A DNA stretch of 64,000 nt from Pholiota molesta (GCA_014925825.1 JACGCK010000014.1:124001-188000); one strand, 5' to 3'. Positions 44,251 to 57,491 are shown, counted from the first letter of the stretch. A program made the numbers and translations. Notes: a model not told the origin generated them from the letters alone.

Positions 44251-45501
44251 ATGGCTCCCTTCGACGGATTCGCCCCCAGCGACGGCGTATCTTCTGAAAC
44301 GACTTCCAACACTCGAAACGGGAGCACTTGCACTGCACCTGTGACCCACTGTACTCTTTCCACTCTCGCTCCTGCTTCTGCGGCAACGCCATACGAGATC
44401 TACGATGGAGGGTTCGAGAGCGGTAAAGCTCGTGGCGTATGCATCCGCATCGCAAATGGTACGGCGGGTCAAGTCGGTCTGGTGCGCGCATGGGCCGACA
44501 ACTTCATACGACATATGGTGAAGGAGGGCGAGGACCCATTCTTGGTGCGTTCGATTTTATTTCTTCTGCATGCAGCCGTTGACGATTTGGTGGTTTCGTT
44601 CCTTAGATTGCTTGGTATCTGGGAGATTCCACCCAGTCTCTCGCGCTTCTGTCCAGTGGGGAAGTTGATATGGCGCTTACTTATGTTCCTGCGGCGGAGG
44701 TTCAGCTTCTTCAATCCGGCGACGCATCTGCGAGAACATATGTCTTCCGTGACCGCTTTGCACTCGTAGGTCCTGTGTGCAATCCTGCAGGACTTCAAGA
44801 GACGGATTGTATCTATACGATGTTTAGCAAGATCGCTGCGCGTGGAGACGCCGATGTCAGAGTGAGTTTTTTCAATTGAATACTCACCGAACCATAGCAT
44901 CAATTAACTTGCGCTGACTATATTCCAGCGTCCACCACATCCTGATGTTAGACCCGCTACTCGTTTTCTGTCTCGCTGCGATAAGAGCGCGACCAACATC
45001 AAAGAGAGTCAAATCTTCCTCTCCATAGGCCAGGTGCGTCCGCATTTCTTCTTGGCCTGTCCACGTTCTTTTAATTTCTCGGACCTTTATTAAATCAAAC
45101 GCCCACACCATGCGTCGTATTACGCTCCCCAACAGCTTCCCTGGGGCCACGACTACTCGCGCTGGTACCACCAGTATATACGCTTTCCGCGCGAGGCACT
45201 CCTTGCCGCAGCCGCGCTCTCCGAATACACCCTTATCGATTACGGCGCGTGGCTCTCCGCGCCCACGTCCGTCCATAGCCAATTGAAGATGTTCAAGCTC
45301 GGGAGCGACGCCGCAGACGATGTGCTCATCAACCCTGCGCATTTGCTGTTTCGAGGCACCGGGGCCGCGAGAGTGGTGGAGAAGGCGCGAGACGCGTTGT
45401 GCAAGGAGTTTTATGGATGGGTCGTAGATCCGGAAGGAGGTTTGCAGGTGACTTTGGGTTTCAGGAAGGAGGGATGTGTGTTGTACACAAAGGCTCCATG
45501 A
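44251..45501 (+). CDS. TupA-like periplasmic-binding-fold protein, 339 aa
   Basis: Exons 44251-44544, 44607-44861, 44929-45033 and 45136-45501 close exactly on codon boundaries. After a Ser/Thr-rich N-terminus the protein reads YEIYDGGFESGKARGVCIRI and GTAGQVGLVRAWADNFI. WYLGDSTQSLALLSSGEVDM, ALTYVPAAE, RDRFALVGPVCNPAGL, RFLSRCDKSATNIKESQIFL, WYHQYIRFP, LSEYTLIDYGAWLS and INPAHLL follow. These are the conserved blocks of the tungstate/molybdate-binding TupA-type PBP domain, including the Asp-Lys-Ser-Ala-Thr-Asn ligand-loop region. In bacteria the family delivers tungstate to an ABC importer. Fungi keep the domain without a matching importer, so its role here is open. I see no clear signal peptide. 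The start at 44251 is the first ATG in frame. Confidence 0.88.
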
Positions 45502-47627
45502 ATGGCATTGGGTCATTCTCGCGGCGTCGCCTGCATACTTCAAAGTTCATACATGCAAATTTTATGCAGGCGAATTTTTTTCTTGATGACCGGTGAACGT
45601 TTGGACGTTGAAAGTTAAACCGTTAACATACGGCTGACATGCAGTTTAATCGGTAATAGGGCACAAGGGTTTACAACGTTTACGCGTTTGAGCGTTTAGT
45701 AACCGTTGGCGGCGTTTGCCCTGCGCGACTTATCACGTGCTCAGCTGGATCACGCGCTGCTGTGTCATGCAAAATCAAAATCGTTTTTTCCTTGTTTCCT
45801 GCTCCGTTCTTTATCTTCTTCGGAACGTATCTTATCTTCGAGTAGGTTCCTACATAATTGCGTATTTCTTGCTCTTTGGAAGCGTGTCTCTCCCTGCCTC
45901 TCACTACTGCTACGAAATTTACACGCGCATGGCGATACCAGTCACTCACACCCGGCTGCGTCCACCACCAGGCGCGAGATTGCCGTTAGCCTACAACGCC
46001 GCCCCATGTCAGCCCAGGAGTAGTGGAAAAAGGTGAGGGATTCCTACACGGGCGACTCGAGCTCACGCCTGGGCTCGTCGCCTGTTCTTGCGCCTGGAAT
46101 TAGTTCGCTGACCAGTTATCTTTCCAACCCCTCGAAGCCGACCAACTTTCCTCAAGGTCGGCGACCCTCCTTGCGCTTGACGAGCACGTTGCCATCCATC
46201 GCCCAAGTTTCGCAGTCGAAGCTGGGCACTGGAAGCAAGACGACGGCTGTATTTACTCGGCTCCTCCAGCTCTGCCGAGATACAACGATACCCCGCTGCC
46301 GCCGCCCCGCCCTCCGCGACCATCGCTGGCACTACCACCACCGATTTCATAGCCTCTTCCTCCGAGCCAACAGGTCGAGATACCCTGCACCCTATTACAG
46401 CCGACGCTTACCTTTACCTCATGTGAGAAGTCGTCAACCTGTGCTTTTTACCCCCTCAACTAGCACCGAGCGCAGCGTTCAGCCTTCGATCCTCGACGCT
46501 CGGCGTCCAGTGCGCCGTTCTACAACCGGGTCGCACCTGGCCTTGGATAAGCCTACACCTCGCCTCCCTTGCCCCGAACCCTCCTCACCATACCCAGCGG
46601 AGGCATGCGATAGCTAATGGATTTCCATCTTCGCGAGAGGCACGTCAGCTTAATGCCCTCCAAGGTTGATGACGCGCGCTTGGGTCTCTCCCAGCATAGT
46701 TCGGCAAGGTTTGCAGTAAAAATCAGTATGATATCAGGCAGCTCGAGGGACAGGGCATGCCGCACGTCTCGCGCGCCTTACTAGCTAGCGGACCGTTCAG
46801 CCTGCGATGCGAGGGTGGGACGGGGTTCGAATCACTTCCGAGGGCGTGTCGAGTCCCCCCGCTTGGGCCTCGACGGCTCCGCCAAAGCGTTCCGCCTTCT
46901 GGCGAGCGCCAGCGGCGCTCTCTGACAGCAAGTTTCGTAACACCACCCACCCTCTGAGGCGGCACGTTCGTACGCGGGCCCCGATCTGCTCCGTGATAAA
47001 GCGACGCGCAGGCGCTGCGTCGCAGCTGACGAAGGGCAGAACGCACTTTTAAAATGGCAAAGTGAAGATCTTCGGGCGCCGCGATGATGTGTTTCCACGG
47101 CGGTGTTCCGGATCTCAGTGCACGGGTCCCGGCGCACACCGCGCTTGGTGTTCCAGTGTGGATCGGCGCTCAGTCCTCATTGGACTCGGCAGCAGCTGGC
47201 TGCCTGAGCCGTCTTCGCCCTCCTCTGGCCAGGTCTCCTCTGGCCGGAAGTTGTACCTTTACCACAACTTGGATTTTTTTCTATTTTTTTTGGCGCTTCG
47301 AGTGTGCGCAGAATCTTTTCTCGTGATGTCCTCCCAAAGAAGTCCGAATTGAAGCGCGTCATCTTTATCCACTTATCGTGTTCGCTGGAGAGTAATGTGG
47401 CCAGAATCAAATGAGGTTGGTGGAGGGGGCGAGGGAAAGCGCCGAGTGGTGTTCATTGCTTACAATCGGAGCTTGAAACTCCTATCCCCGCTCTAGAACA
47501 TGGAGCGCCGCTTACAGACAACCTAAAGATATATCTCAAATGTAATTGTTTTCTTCCCTCCCCCCAATCGTGTAGGCGCGAAGCTTTGACATGGGGAAAC
47601 GAAGCGCCCGCAAAATTACAACAAATA
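45502..47627. other. Repeat-rich intergenic region
   Basis: No gene is supported. A block at 46035-46210 (GGGCGACTCGAGCTCACGCC) resembles 51118-51190 and parts of 55030-55170. A block at 47255-47320 (ACCACAACTTGGATTTTTTT, then CTTCGAGTGTGCGC) resembles 62262-62325. The ORF at 46033-46617 lies inside this repeat-like DNA and is Ser/Pro/Arg-rich, so it is not called. Confidence 0.45.
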
Positions 47628-48776
47628 ATGACTGCCGCCATCGATGTTTCCGAGTCGCAGAGCTCAGTTAATACAGAAAGTGCGTTCTCAGCGGAAGAAA
47701 GCGACTATGAACCTGGTGAGCATTCCATGTTTCTCGTACTATCTTGCACATATCTTCATGTTCGAAATGTCCTTTGAGAATTTCCAGCACTCAAGACTAG
47801 CAAGAAGAAAGACCCGCCCGCCAAAAGAGCACGCCGTCCAGCGCTATCCGCCCTCAAGCACGCAGCGGCACCAGTGAAATTACTCGAAGGGGAGAAGACC
47901 CCCAGCCTGCTGCAATCCATGCCTCTCGACGTCATATTCGAGGTGACGTCCCTCCCACCGACTATGGCGGCGGGGCCCCTGACGACGTGGGCTGATCCCC
48001 TGTGTCGCAGATTCTTGGATGGCTTTCGCTGAGCGACCTGAGGGAAGTATCGTGTGCGAGAACCCTCTTCCACGCAACTCTCTTATCGAGCGGGGCGACG
48101 GCCATCTGGCAACGCGCTCTGAGATCCGCGCGAGCGCCAGCGTGTCCGAGGGACTTGAACGCACCACGCTGGGCGAAGTTGTGGTTCGGGCGGTCCTGCG
48201 AGGTACGTATTTCGCCACTGCCTTGGGAGGGCTATGTCCATACTCACGCCCCACCCATAAACCCAAGAACTGCGGGCGGCGAGAGAAGAATCACCACAAA
48301 GTGGATTTTCTTCTGCGACGCCGTACCTGCACGGCGTGCAAGAAAAGGAAGTAAGCCCATTCTCCCAGACTTCCACAGTGACCCTGCCTCACTCGTCCCG
48401 CTCCACCCAGTCTGCTCGTCGCATCGAAGGTCCCAGCCGCCTTCCCCGACTGCGACGACCTCGTGCTGAGCCTCATACCATACACGGACGGTACGCTCCC
48501 CCCTCCATCATCGCGCACAATAACGCCGCCCTGACATCCCACGCCACCGCAGTCGGCGCCTACGCGCGCGGGTACAGGAGCTCCAGCCGGTTCTACTGGC
48601 GCTCCGATATCGCAGAGATGGTCCGCACAGTGGGCGGGTACCGGCAGAGGGCGCGTATGCGGGTACCGGGTGCGCAGCGTGAGTTGGCGGCGTTTGTCGC
48701 GCAGAGGACGGCGCTCGTAGCCAAAATTTACTCGGTCAGCTCAGCGCCCTGTTTGGGTCGTGTTAATTCATACTGA
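47628..48776 (+). CDS. Short F-box protein, 273 aa, six exons
   Basis: Exons 47628-47715, 47788-47942, 48011-48202, 48268-48350, 48411-48490 and 48553-48776 join in frame. An acidic N-terminus and a Lys/Arg-rich segment precede the F-box. The F-box reads LLQSMPLDVIFE joined to ILGWLSLSDLREVSCARTLF. WQRALRSARAPACPRDLNAP and WAKLWFGRSC then follow, the layout of a large Agaricomycete F-box family. NCGRREKNHHKVDF and RRTCTACKKR suggest the CxxC zinc-binding part that usually comes next. F-box proteins recruit substrates to SCF ubiquitin ligases through Skp1. Relatives usually run several hundred residues longer. Here the frame stops after AKIYS, with no convincing further exon, so the gene may be truncated. 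Confidence 0.75.
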
Positions 48777-49581
48777 TCGCCGTGTCAAGACTGGGAAAAG
48801 GTTCAAATCTCGGTATTATGCAGACGTTGCCAATGGCTGTTTCTGCACACACAATGTCTGATCATGATCTCGCTGAAGGTCTTTCTTGTTTTTCTTGTTC
48901 TTGGGTCTTTCTTATCTAAAACTGTACTTTTGACTGTCAATTTATCAGTCCGTTTTTGATCCCTTTTTCCATCCATCTCTACATTTCTTCGAAGCGAAAC
49001 GAAGTTTCTTGCATCATTCGCTAGCCGCTGTACACGAAGGATACTGACTCGGAGTACTTATTCGGCAAGGCTTTTATTTTTAGCAACACATCAACTACGC
49101 GTTTCCTCTTATTGAGGTTCAGGTTTGGCGACGTGCGCTTGAATTCGGGAGGCTTCTTTTTGTCATTTCCACAATCCAGATGCTCGCTTTTGGCCCATCG
49201 AGCACGTCGAACACAGCTTCCGCACGTCTTTTCGTTGTCAGCGACAAAAAGTTCTACAAATGGGCTGCGCCGCTGCGCCAAGATTGACGACGCCCTTGTT
49301 CCCAAATTCAAAATCAGTGCATTGCGTTTCTGCGCTAATCATAAATAAAGCAATCTTTCTCGAAAATGTTTTCGTTATTAGAGACGATATTAACACGACA
49401 GGCTGAGAGTGGAGTTCATCAATCGGCGTCGGAAGGACTAGCCATTCGTGATTAGGCGATAATCAGATTTTTGACTCTTAAGACTCCAGATAATCATCGT
49501 GGAAGAACAGGGTCCCAATCAAATAGCAATATAAGGTAGCGAGCTCGACAGTCAAACCCTGAAAAGTTTCCCTTCCTCCTC
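48777..49581. other. Intergenic region
   Basis: A minus-strand open stretch at 49021-49311 reads CGSCVRRARWAKSEHLDCG and a Lys-rich tail. It has no ATG at its start and no joined exon, so it is not called. Otherwise the stretch is AT-rich and featureless. Confidence 0.4.
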
Positions 49582-50503
49582 ATGGATCCCAGACCACTAA
49601 AACGAAACCTGGACGATGCCCAAAGCCCAAGTCGTAAGCGCCAACGGCCCCTCCAGCCGCCTCGTCAGCCGGCGCCTCTTCAGATACCTCTACGAATGGG
49701 CGATGCGCGGCCGCCTGCAGGCGCGACGGTTGTGGAACCGCACGCGCACGGGCAAGCGCAAACCCTGGCTGGCCCCGCGACATGGCCTTGGGGGCGGCCC
49801 TATCACCAACCAGCGTCTGAGGGTGTAGCTCGGCAGATGGAGCCCCCGCCGCCACCTGCGCGTTATGGCGGTAAGTAAATAAATGGCCTCGTGAAATAAT
49901 CAGTTTTGACTCAGTGGATAAACAGTCGCAGGGCCCAGCAGCGATAGTGGTTCCGCCCAAGGGTGGAAAAAAACCAAAAAACTAAGATCTGAGCGCCCCT
50001 TAGGGACTGGCCAGATTACCAGCGCCCACGATGGAGGCGTCGGGACCCAAATGGCCCCAACCACCACCACTCGGATGTAAGTTCAGTGTAATTCCACCCT
50101 TCGACTGCGGGCTGATCATTACGCTAGTGGGTCCGAAAGCAGAGCTTTGCCATCGTCGCTGCCGCCTGCAGCGGATGGCATAATGCGCTTTTCTGTGTAC
50201 GCGCCTAATGTTTCGTCTTACAGGGGACCATCATCGTCGAATGACGCTCCAAGAACACCATCGGAGGATCGCATCGCCACTGTTAACTTGAAAGACCCTC
50301 TCTTGATGTTGTGGATGGCGCACAATGTCAGCTCAGTGTTCTTCTTGTACTTCGATGAGCTGATATATGCTGGTATGTCAGTTTCTTGTAACCTCTCACA
50401 AATTGTCCCACTGAACTCACTCGTATGAACAGAGCTCGATGCGGAGTTTCAGCAACAGATACACAAAGCAGAGGCAAAGCAGCAGGAAGACAAAAATTCC
50501 TGA
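49582..50503 (+). CDS. Low-complexity protein of a local multi-copy family, member A, 251 aa
   Basis: Exons 49582-49870, 49926-50076, 50128-50372 and 50433-50503 close in frame from the ATG to a TGA. The start reads MDPRPLKRNLDDAQSPSRKR, a basic and probably nuclear-targeted segment. A Pro/Ala/Gln-rich stretch follows. The later part has FSVYAPNVSSYRGPSSSND, LLMLWMAHNVSSVFFLYFDE and a Gln/Lys-rich end. Exon 2 is 151 nt with the same phases as exon 2 of the gene at 57492, and the intron 1 sequences also match (TCAGTTTTGACTC against CCAGGTTTGACTC). This shared structure supports a real gene family. I recognise no domain and cannot propose a function. Confidence 0.6.
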
Positions 50504-53500
50504 TGCAAGACCCACACAAGAGCCAGAAGTAGAACGAGGGCTTGAAAATTGAAACGTTGAAAGATAAGATCTTCGGATGGATATTATCGATGGGAAGACG
50601 ACTGGTACCATTCTTCCGTTCTGTCGGCGTCCGGCCCGTCACGGGATATATCGTGTGCTGGCTCACTGATTCTCAGCTCTCAGATCCTCCCTCTCTCTCC
50701 ATACCACAACGACGTCATGTATACTCTATTCTATCAATCTCGTTCATCTTTTGTTTTCTACTATCTTATGACTGTCTACTTTCAATGATATATTTTCCTA
50801 TTCTCTACTCCAACTGCTTGATCTCGCTCTTTCGTTGCCCTTTGGCCGGATTCCCGCCACCCTCCAGCGAACACAATACAGGCTCCAGAACAGGTTTCAT
50901 GCTGTGCTTGGTCGGGTCGGCATTCGCTTGAGATTCCTGCCACTCGATAATCTCCTCGTGTCCCCGCGCCCACTCCGTCTCCATGTTCAAGTTCGACGGC
51001 GATCGCCCGCCTCCCACCCTGTCGGCATCAACATCATCATCTCAGTCTGCTCCATTCTCTCTTCTACAAAATGCGCCAGTCTGCGCCAGGAATCAAAGGC
51101 ATGAAACAAGGCGAGATATTCTTACACAGGCGACTGGAGCTCACGCCTGGGCCCATCGCCTGTCTTAATCCCTTCGTTGGTATACTAGCCCACCGCCCTT
51201 CGAGCCTTTTGAAGCAGACCCATCTTCCGCAAACTCGGAGGCCATGCTCGACGAATAACACCGCAGATGCAGTGGACGAGCAACATGGATCGTGAAGTCG
51301 CAGGGCTGCAAAGCGTTTCGAATCGCGAAGGTGAGTGGCTTTCTCTTATTTCTCTCCTACTTCCTCAGCTCGTCATAGAACCGTTCCCCACCCATCGCCA
51401 CCAATAGTTAGAGGCAGGTTAGAGGCTACCCGGACTCATACCCAGGTTTGGTATCGGCGTCGCCAAATCATGGCCGCCAACATTGATGATCCAAGCTCAC
51501 TGTAGTTTTCGTAGGTCGATCTCCCGCGATGTTAGCCATCAGAGTGTTCAGAGTCTATCATGGATGACGGCGGCAGCGACGACATCGGTACACGCAGTCC
51601 GACGCTCTCAGGCTCAATATCGCCAACTTGGGTCCTTCGATCAGTCGGGCCTCACTCCACGCCTGGTGACAGACTACATCGCTCCAGTGCTGTTTCATGC
51701 AGTCAGTCCTGCGTAATTCAGTATTGGTCATATTGTGGGCGGAGAATCCAGGCGGGAGTAGGCCTTTCGGACTGACGAAGTTCCCTTGTAATTCCGACAA
51801 GCTCTGGCAGGCTACATGTCATTCGCTATGCACTGCGCGCCGCCAATTGCCCTTGGGGCGCCGACGGCGCCGCCAGCGCCGTCGTGGAGGTTGATGGGCG
51901 GCGGGTACGCCATGCCGTCGCATCTGCGGTGTCTTGGCTCGCGGCTGGAGGCTGCACCTAGAGCTCAGTGGAGTTCCGCTGGGATCCGATCTGCTCGCAC
52001 CTCCTGATGAAGTGAGCGGCTGGGGACGTTGCCTGCGTCTGGACTTCTAGATTGTACTCCTCTGACGCTGGAGTGTATCAACGGCTCGACGTTCTCCTCT
52101 GAGAGCCCATCGCATTCCAGACATCTATCGGTTGTCAACTCAAGAGCGAATTAATCGAGTCAACGTTCTTCTGATCTCGTGGTGGCAGACTCAAGAAGAG
52201 CCTGGCATTACTATAGCTAGCACGGTGCTGGCGATCTGGCTGGCACTGCGAGCAAGATCAGTGGTCATTGACATACTCGCCTGCTTTTCAGTGAAACTGG
52301 TATTATGGGTCGTCTGTAATACGTATGGAATTGTCTGTCAGGATCGTAAATTGATGGACTCTGTCGTTGAGAAATGTGGTCGCCGTTTGACGTATACGGT
52401 TAGGTTGCGGTTTTTTTATGATATTGTCTAATTGACACAATATGTTGCGCACTGGACTCGATATTTTATAGGGGCGATCGTTAGGCAACAGTTATGTCAG
52501 TCCTCAAGTAAATAATCAAAAGACGCAAGACAGCTGCGGTATGCAATGGCAAAATCAGCATGCTAATCGTCGGGCAGCGCAATCAGCTCCACCACAATCC
52601 TAATTGTAATTGCGCCGGTCTGCTTGGAACGAGCCGTTCAACGGCCTGAGATTATCTCGGATGGCTAGAGAAGGTCCATCATCGTAGGCAAATTGCCTCG
52701 ATCCACTCCTGGACCCTTCGAGCAGAGCATGTTAGAGGCAATGATGACCCGCAGGCAGCTATTGACTCAGCGCCATGTTGGATTGCGTGCTGATTCTTAG
52801 CTGAAGCGCTGACAGCCAATGAGGACGAGCTGGCATAATTTACGATCCATGTTTCAAGAGCCATTTTCCATCTAGGTAAGAATAAGCCAGTGTTACAGTA
52901 TCATTAAAACATCAAGTTACTCACTATCGATCCATGTCAAAACTTATCTCGTCCATAGCGTCGTCAAAGCATCGTCGCCGTCTTGACACCAACAGATCGA
53001 GTCGGACTTGGGAATTTAGATCTCCGATCATGAGCTGAACCTTCGCCGCGCTGAGCGCTCCTTCGCTCTTCCGACCTACTCCGCCTAACCAGAACCACCT
53101 CGATGGTGACAGCCTGGCCCTCACCGTGTCGACAGCGACATCCCGCCCACCCTGCGCACGGGGAATAGTTGCCACGCTAACATATAGCGTGGAAACAAGG
53201 TGAAGGATGTCGACCTTAAGCTCGCTCGTAAGTACGGTCGTCTGCCGTTCGTATGCCCACTGTTGGTTTGCTGACTCGATAACCATCCGCCTTCAGCGAT
53301 CAGCGCCAAGCAGACCTGCCCTCCTCAAGCACGACGTCCATGCCCGGCGATCTACAGCGCGGACGCAATCGATGGGCAACACCACCTGGCCACCATCCAA
53401 CGATAATTTTCACGCCTGGAAGTAGGCGTTGGAGGTGCGTGAGCGGCCGATCTTCATCGATTTAGCACCCACTGCCATTATCGCCATCGCGATCACCGCC

Positions 53501-53540
53501 TGATCTTCTCTCTCTCCATGTAGCGAGCCTCTACATGCAG
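50504..53540. other. Repeat-like region without a supported gene
   Basis: The block 51118-51190 is related to 46035-46100. Short open stretches with splice-like edges occur, such as 52132-52431 (hydrophobic, no ATG) and the minus-strand 52924-53286, but none can be joined into a gene or assigned to a family. Confidence 0.4.
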
Positions 53541-56500
53541 TAGCTTCGCCCCGCCGCGTCCTTGCCCCTGGAGCTGTGTAACAAGATGTACATGCAGCCC
53601 TCGGGCCAGTATGCTGCTCTGTTACTATAAGATCTCGGAGGGATGCGGCGGGCGTTTATGCTCGCAAGTGTGTTCCACCTCCGGCGTCGATGCTGGAGTA
53701 GCGCTCTCAGCTATGGGTGCCTGGCTGTTGATATCTCATCACGTCGCTCTTGCTGATACTCAGTCTGGTCCGCAGCTGCGATGCAGGCTCCGCGCGAAAG
53801 GCTGGCTGTCGCTCTGATGCTTTCGCCTGGGATATAATAGGACAGGGTACCGAGAGCGCCCTGGCTAAAGTGGGAGAAGGCCGTCTACTCGGCCGGCCGC
53901 TGCATCGTCGCAGAGCTGTGCAGGACGTACGCTGACGGCGTTGACTCGTCTCCGCGAGGCGCGTCGGTGCCGCGCCAGGGCTGGTATACGCGAAAGAGCG
54001 GTAGATGCCGATGGGATTTTGGCTGTGGACATCGGAGGTGCGGGTGCGCGACGTCATCTGCGTCGCGTAGGCTCGGGGCTGTCTTAGCAGTCCTACCGTG
54101 CCGTGCATGGGAATGGGCATGAATGTCAGGACATGTTTATGCATCCCGCTGGATGAGGTTCTATGCAATTTATCGTATGTGCCTCTTCGGATGCCCGCAG
54201 TTTGGTCTTTGATCAATGCCCCATTCATTGCTCGTTCGTGATCTCAAATGTTACTTACGCTGGGCGCCTCCGAGAATCATGCGCTCGATATAGTTTCGTG
54301 ATATGTCTTCTCGGCAGCCCCATTTCGAGCTTCGTGTAATACAACGCCCCTCATGGCCCGGACATTTTTCTTTTGAACGGCTGCCCATTGTTTGCCTTAC
54401 CTTTTCTATGATTGATCCTTCAGATCTGGCGGATCTAGGTGGCGCCACGTGAGCCGCGGCCCTTCGTCGATTCAGCACGCATGCCGGATACCATGCCTTC
54501 CACTCTTTACCATCAATTCCAGCAGCGTCATGGTCGCCATCATCGTCGCTTCCCAATTCATCCATCCGCGTAGCTTGCCTTTATACAGCGTACTCATCCA
54601 CCGCACCCCCTGCTCTAGCCTCTGTCCAACGGCGCGCTGCGTTTTGCGCTATTGGTAACATGATCCTTTAGAGCGGGATGCGGTCTGGTTTACGCTAGAC
54701 GGGGGTCTCTACCTCCAACAGTGGTCCTTGAGTTTGGGCATTCAAGCATGGCGGTGCCCGGATGGATAAACTCATGCGTATTACAGTGCCAGCAGCATCA
54801 TGGCTGCCATCGTCGTCGCTTCCTAATTTTTCGTTTTCCATCCCTTCACGTAGCTAGCCTTATCTATACGGCGTACTCATCCACCGCACCCCCCGTTCGA
54901 ACCTCTGTCCAACGGCGCGTGCATGCAGCCAGCGGCCTAGTGCGCTGCGTGTTGCGTCATTGGTGACGTGATTCATCTGTGCAGGATGCGGTCTGGTTTA
55001 CGCTAGACAGGGAGCTCTACCTCCAGCAAGGACCTTCCTTCCACCTCTCGAAGCCAATCGACCTTCCGCCGACCATCCTTGACAACCAACGTGGACATAA
55101 TCGATGAGCGATATCGGCCCCGCCGCCATCCAATGTCCAAGTTTCACCCCCGGAACTGGGCACGGGAAGCGATAATCGCCAATGTTCCAACGATCTATAT
55201 CAGCTTCCAAGGTCCTCGTCTCCAGACTCCTACCCCGCCAATGTCATCATCGCCGCCCGACCATTCTTTCCCTTGAATCCCTTGCCGTTTCTGCCCACTG
55301 TGCCTCTTCTTCATGCAGCATACTCGCCCACCGCGCTTCTGCCCCGGCCCTTGTGCAACGGCGCGGGTACGTAGCTCGCATGTTTAGCGCCAGTGCGATC
55401 TGCCATTGCTTCATGGCGTCATCAAAGTGCGGTGTGCGTTTATGCTCGCGTGTAGGTATCAGGTACCACAGCTAGCAGCGATGCATGCGTTAGTGCATTC
55501 AAGTGAGATAGCGCCTGCCTGCACGGGCGCGTGCTTATCGCTCCGTCTTCATGTTTATTTGATGCATAAATGAGGCACCGTACGCCTCCCGGGCATCGTA
55601 CGAGACGTGCGAGAGGCTTGCTGCGCAGGAGCATGTACGGCTCGGTTTCACATCGGGCAGCGTACGCCTCCCGGGCACCGTACGAGATTCTTGCTGCGCA
55701 GAAGTGGAGCGCGTACGGAGCGCGTTATATGTGCATGGTCAGGTCGTGAGCGCGAGAGCCGCTGTTTCGGTGGTTCTAGAAGGCGCTTTTGTCTTCGCGG
55801 ATGTGCGTTAGCGCATGGGCGGGGCTGGTGTAGGCAATAGCAAAGGGCCCATCGGATGCGATCCCTCGCAATGGCTCCTTGGGAGCGCCCCCATCCATCG
55901 CTCGCCCAAGGTCCCCGGAATTCTCGTTGAGATCCTCCGAGATTCGTGAGCTTGGTATTGTTTCGTGCCTCTTGTTATTTCCGCGGCGTTATCTGGGGAT
56001 CGCGCGATGCCTACATTGCCTTTATCGTTCTGTATGATTCCTTCTTCTCCCTCGCCCATTGTCTGCCCGATCTTCGGCTTGAATAAATCTCCAGATCTAG
56101 CTGTGCCACTCCTTCTGCTTACCGTTTTTGTTCGAACAATAGACGACCGAGTTGAGTGGCACAGACGGGTATACTCTGTTTAGGGATGTTTGATGGGATG
56201 TATGGTGCCGATACATGTGTAGCGGGCGTGCACAGGCGGCTTAAGCGATAAACCGCCGTTAATATCATACTACTAGAACATCTTGAGTCCATTGTTCCAT
56301 AGTTTAGGAAAATCAAATCTCATCGCTACATCATTTTTGAACCACGAGTGATTCCTGCTGCTTCTTCTATTGGTAACTGCAGGGCAAATGAACAATGCTT
56401 GAATGCGGATAACAGATTGTGCAACAGTATAAAAGATGGCTCGCATTCAAGTACAGATATTACACTAGCAAGATTCCCCCTCATCCACCGTACCGAACAA

Positions 56501-56970
56501 GGCTGCGTTGATCTCAGGCATCGAGCAAGCAGCATACACATCCACCGCGCCTCTGCCCCGCTCCCTCGTGCAACGGCGCATGTACGTAGCTCGCGTTTCT
56601 AGCGCTAGTGCGATATGTCGTTGCCGCGATCGCAAATCGGGAGTGCGGTGTGCGTTTGTGCTCGCGTGCAGGTACCGCGGTTAGCGACGATGCTTGCATT
56701 ACTGCGTTCAAGTGAGATAGCGCCTGGCTGCACGGCCGCGTATGTATCGCTCCGTCTTCGTGTTTTTTTGATGCTCATATCAGGCAGCTTACGCCTCCCG
56801 GGCACCGTACGAGAGCCGTGCTGCGAGGAGTGGAGCATGTACGGCTCGCCTTATATGTTATGTATGGCCAGGTCGTGAGCGGGGCTGGTGCAGGCAAAAG
56901 CAAGGGCCCATCGGATGCGATCCCTCGCACTCGCTCCTTCAGAGCGCCCCCATCCATCGCTCGCCCTACA
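53540..56970. repeat. Diverged repeat array
   Basis: Related units recur around 53545-53680, 54530-54716, 54800-55023, 55240-55915 and 56510-56968. Shared landmarks are CTCATCCACCGCACCCCC, a TGCAACGGCGC step and GATGCGGTCTGGTTTACGCT, or GTGCGGTGTGCGTTTATGCT in other units. The best pair, 55310-55915 and 56533-56968, also shares AAGTGAGATAGCGCCTG, CGCCTCCCGGGCACCGTACG and GGGCCCATCGGATGCGATCC. No unit has a recognisable protein. Confidence 0.65.
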
Positions 56971-57491
56971 CGTCGCCACCGTAGCAAAGAGGCAAGTTAC
57001 TTATTTTTAGTAATGCGTCAACCGTACATTTTTTGTAAATCAGGCCCAGATTTATCACGCAGCGGCGGCAGCGCTTGAATTTAGGTTATTTCTTGATGTC
57101 ATTGTCATCCCTGAATGCTTGCACTTGGCCCATTGGGCATTAATTGCAACCCTCTCAACCATAGGATGTCTTCTCAGCGTCTAGAAAGTACAACAAAGGC
57201 TCCAAAAATGGCTGCCCACTGATACCATGACAAGCAATCCCCAGGACCTTTGTCGAAAAAAGCAATGCTTCGTGTTAGGGATGCAAGATGCAACTTTTTC
57301 TCAAAGATACTGTCATTGTTGGGGGCAATCTCCCAGGGTGTACAAGACGACTGATTCGCGAGTTAGAGCGGATCGCATTCCAAGCAACACATTGTGGAGG
57401 GACAGGGTCCACGGGGATCCAACCGAATAGGTACAGTATAAAGAAGCGAGACAAGCGGAAAAAAAACTCCGACAAGCTCCCCATTCTCCCC
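56969..57491. other. Upstream region of family member B
   Basis: The frame of member B stays open back to an ATG at 57288, but homology with the copy at 59.85 kb supports the ATG at 57492 as the protein start. This stretch is therefore probably leader and promoter. Confidence 0.4.

Noticed and set aside
46770..46860. tRNA-like sequence with TAGCTAGCGG and GGTTCGAATC words
   Set aside because: The T-arm and acceptor stems do not pair, and no poly(A) tail or target-site duplication marks a SINE. The two words could be chance.
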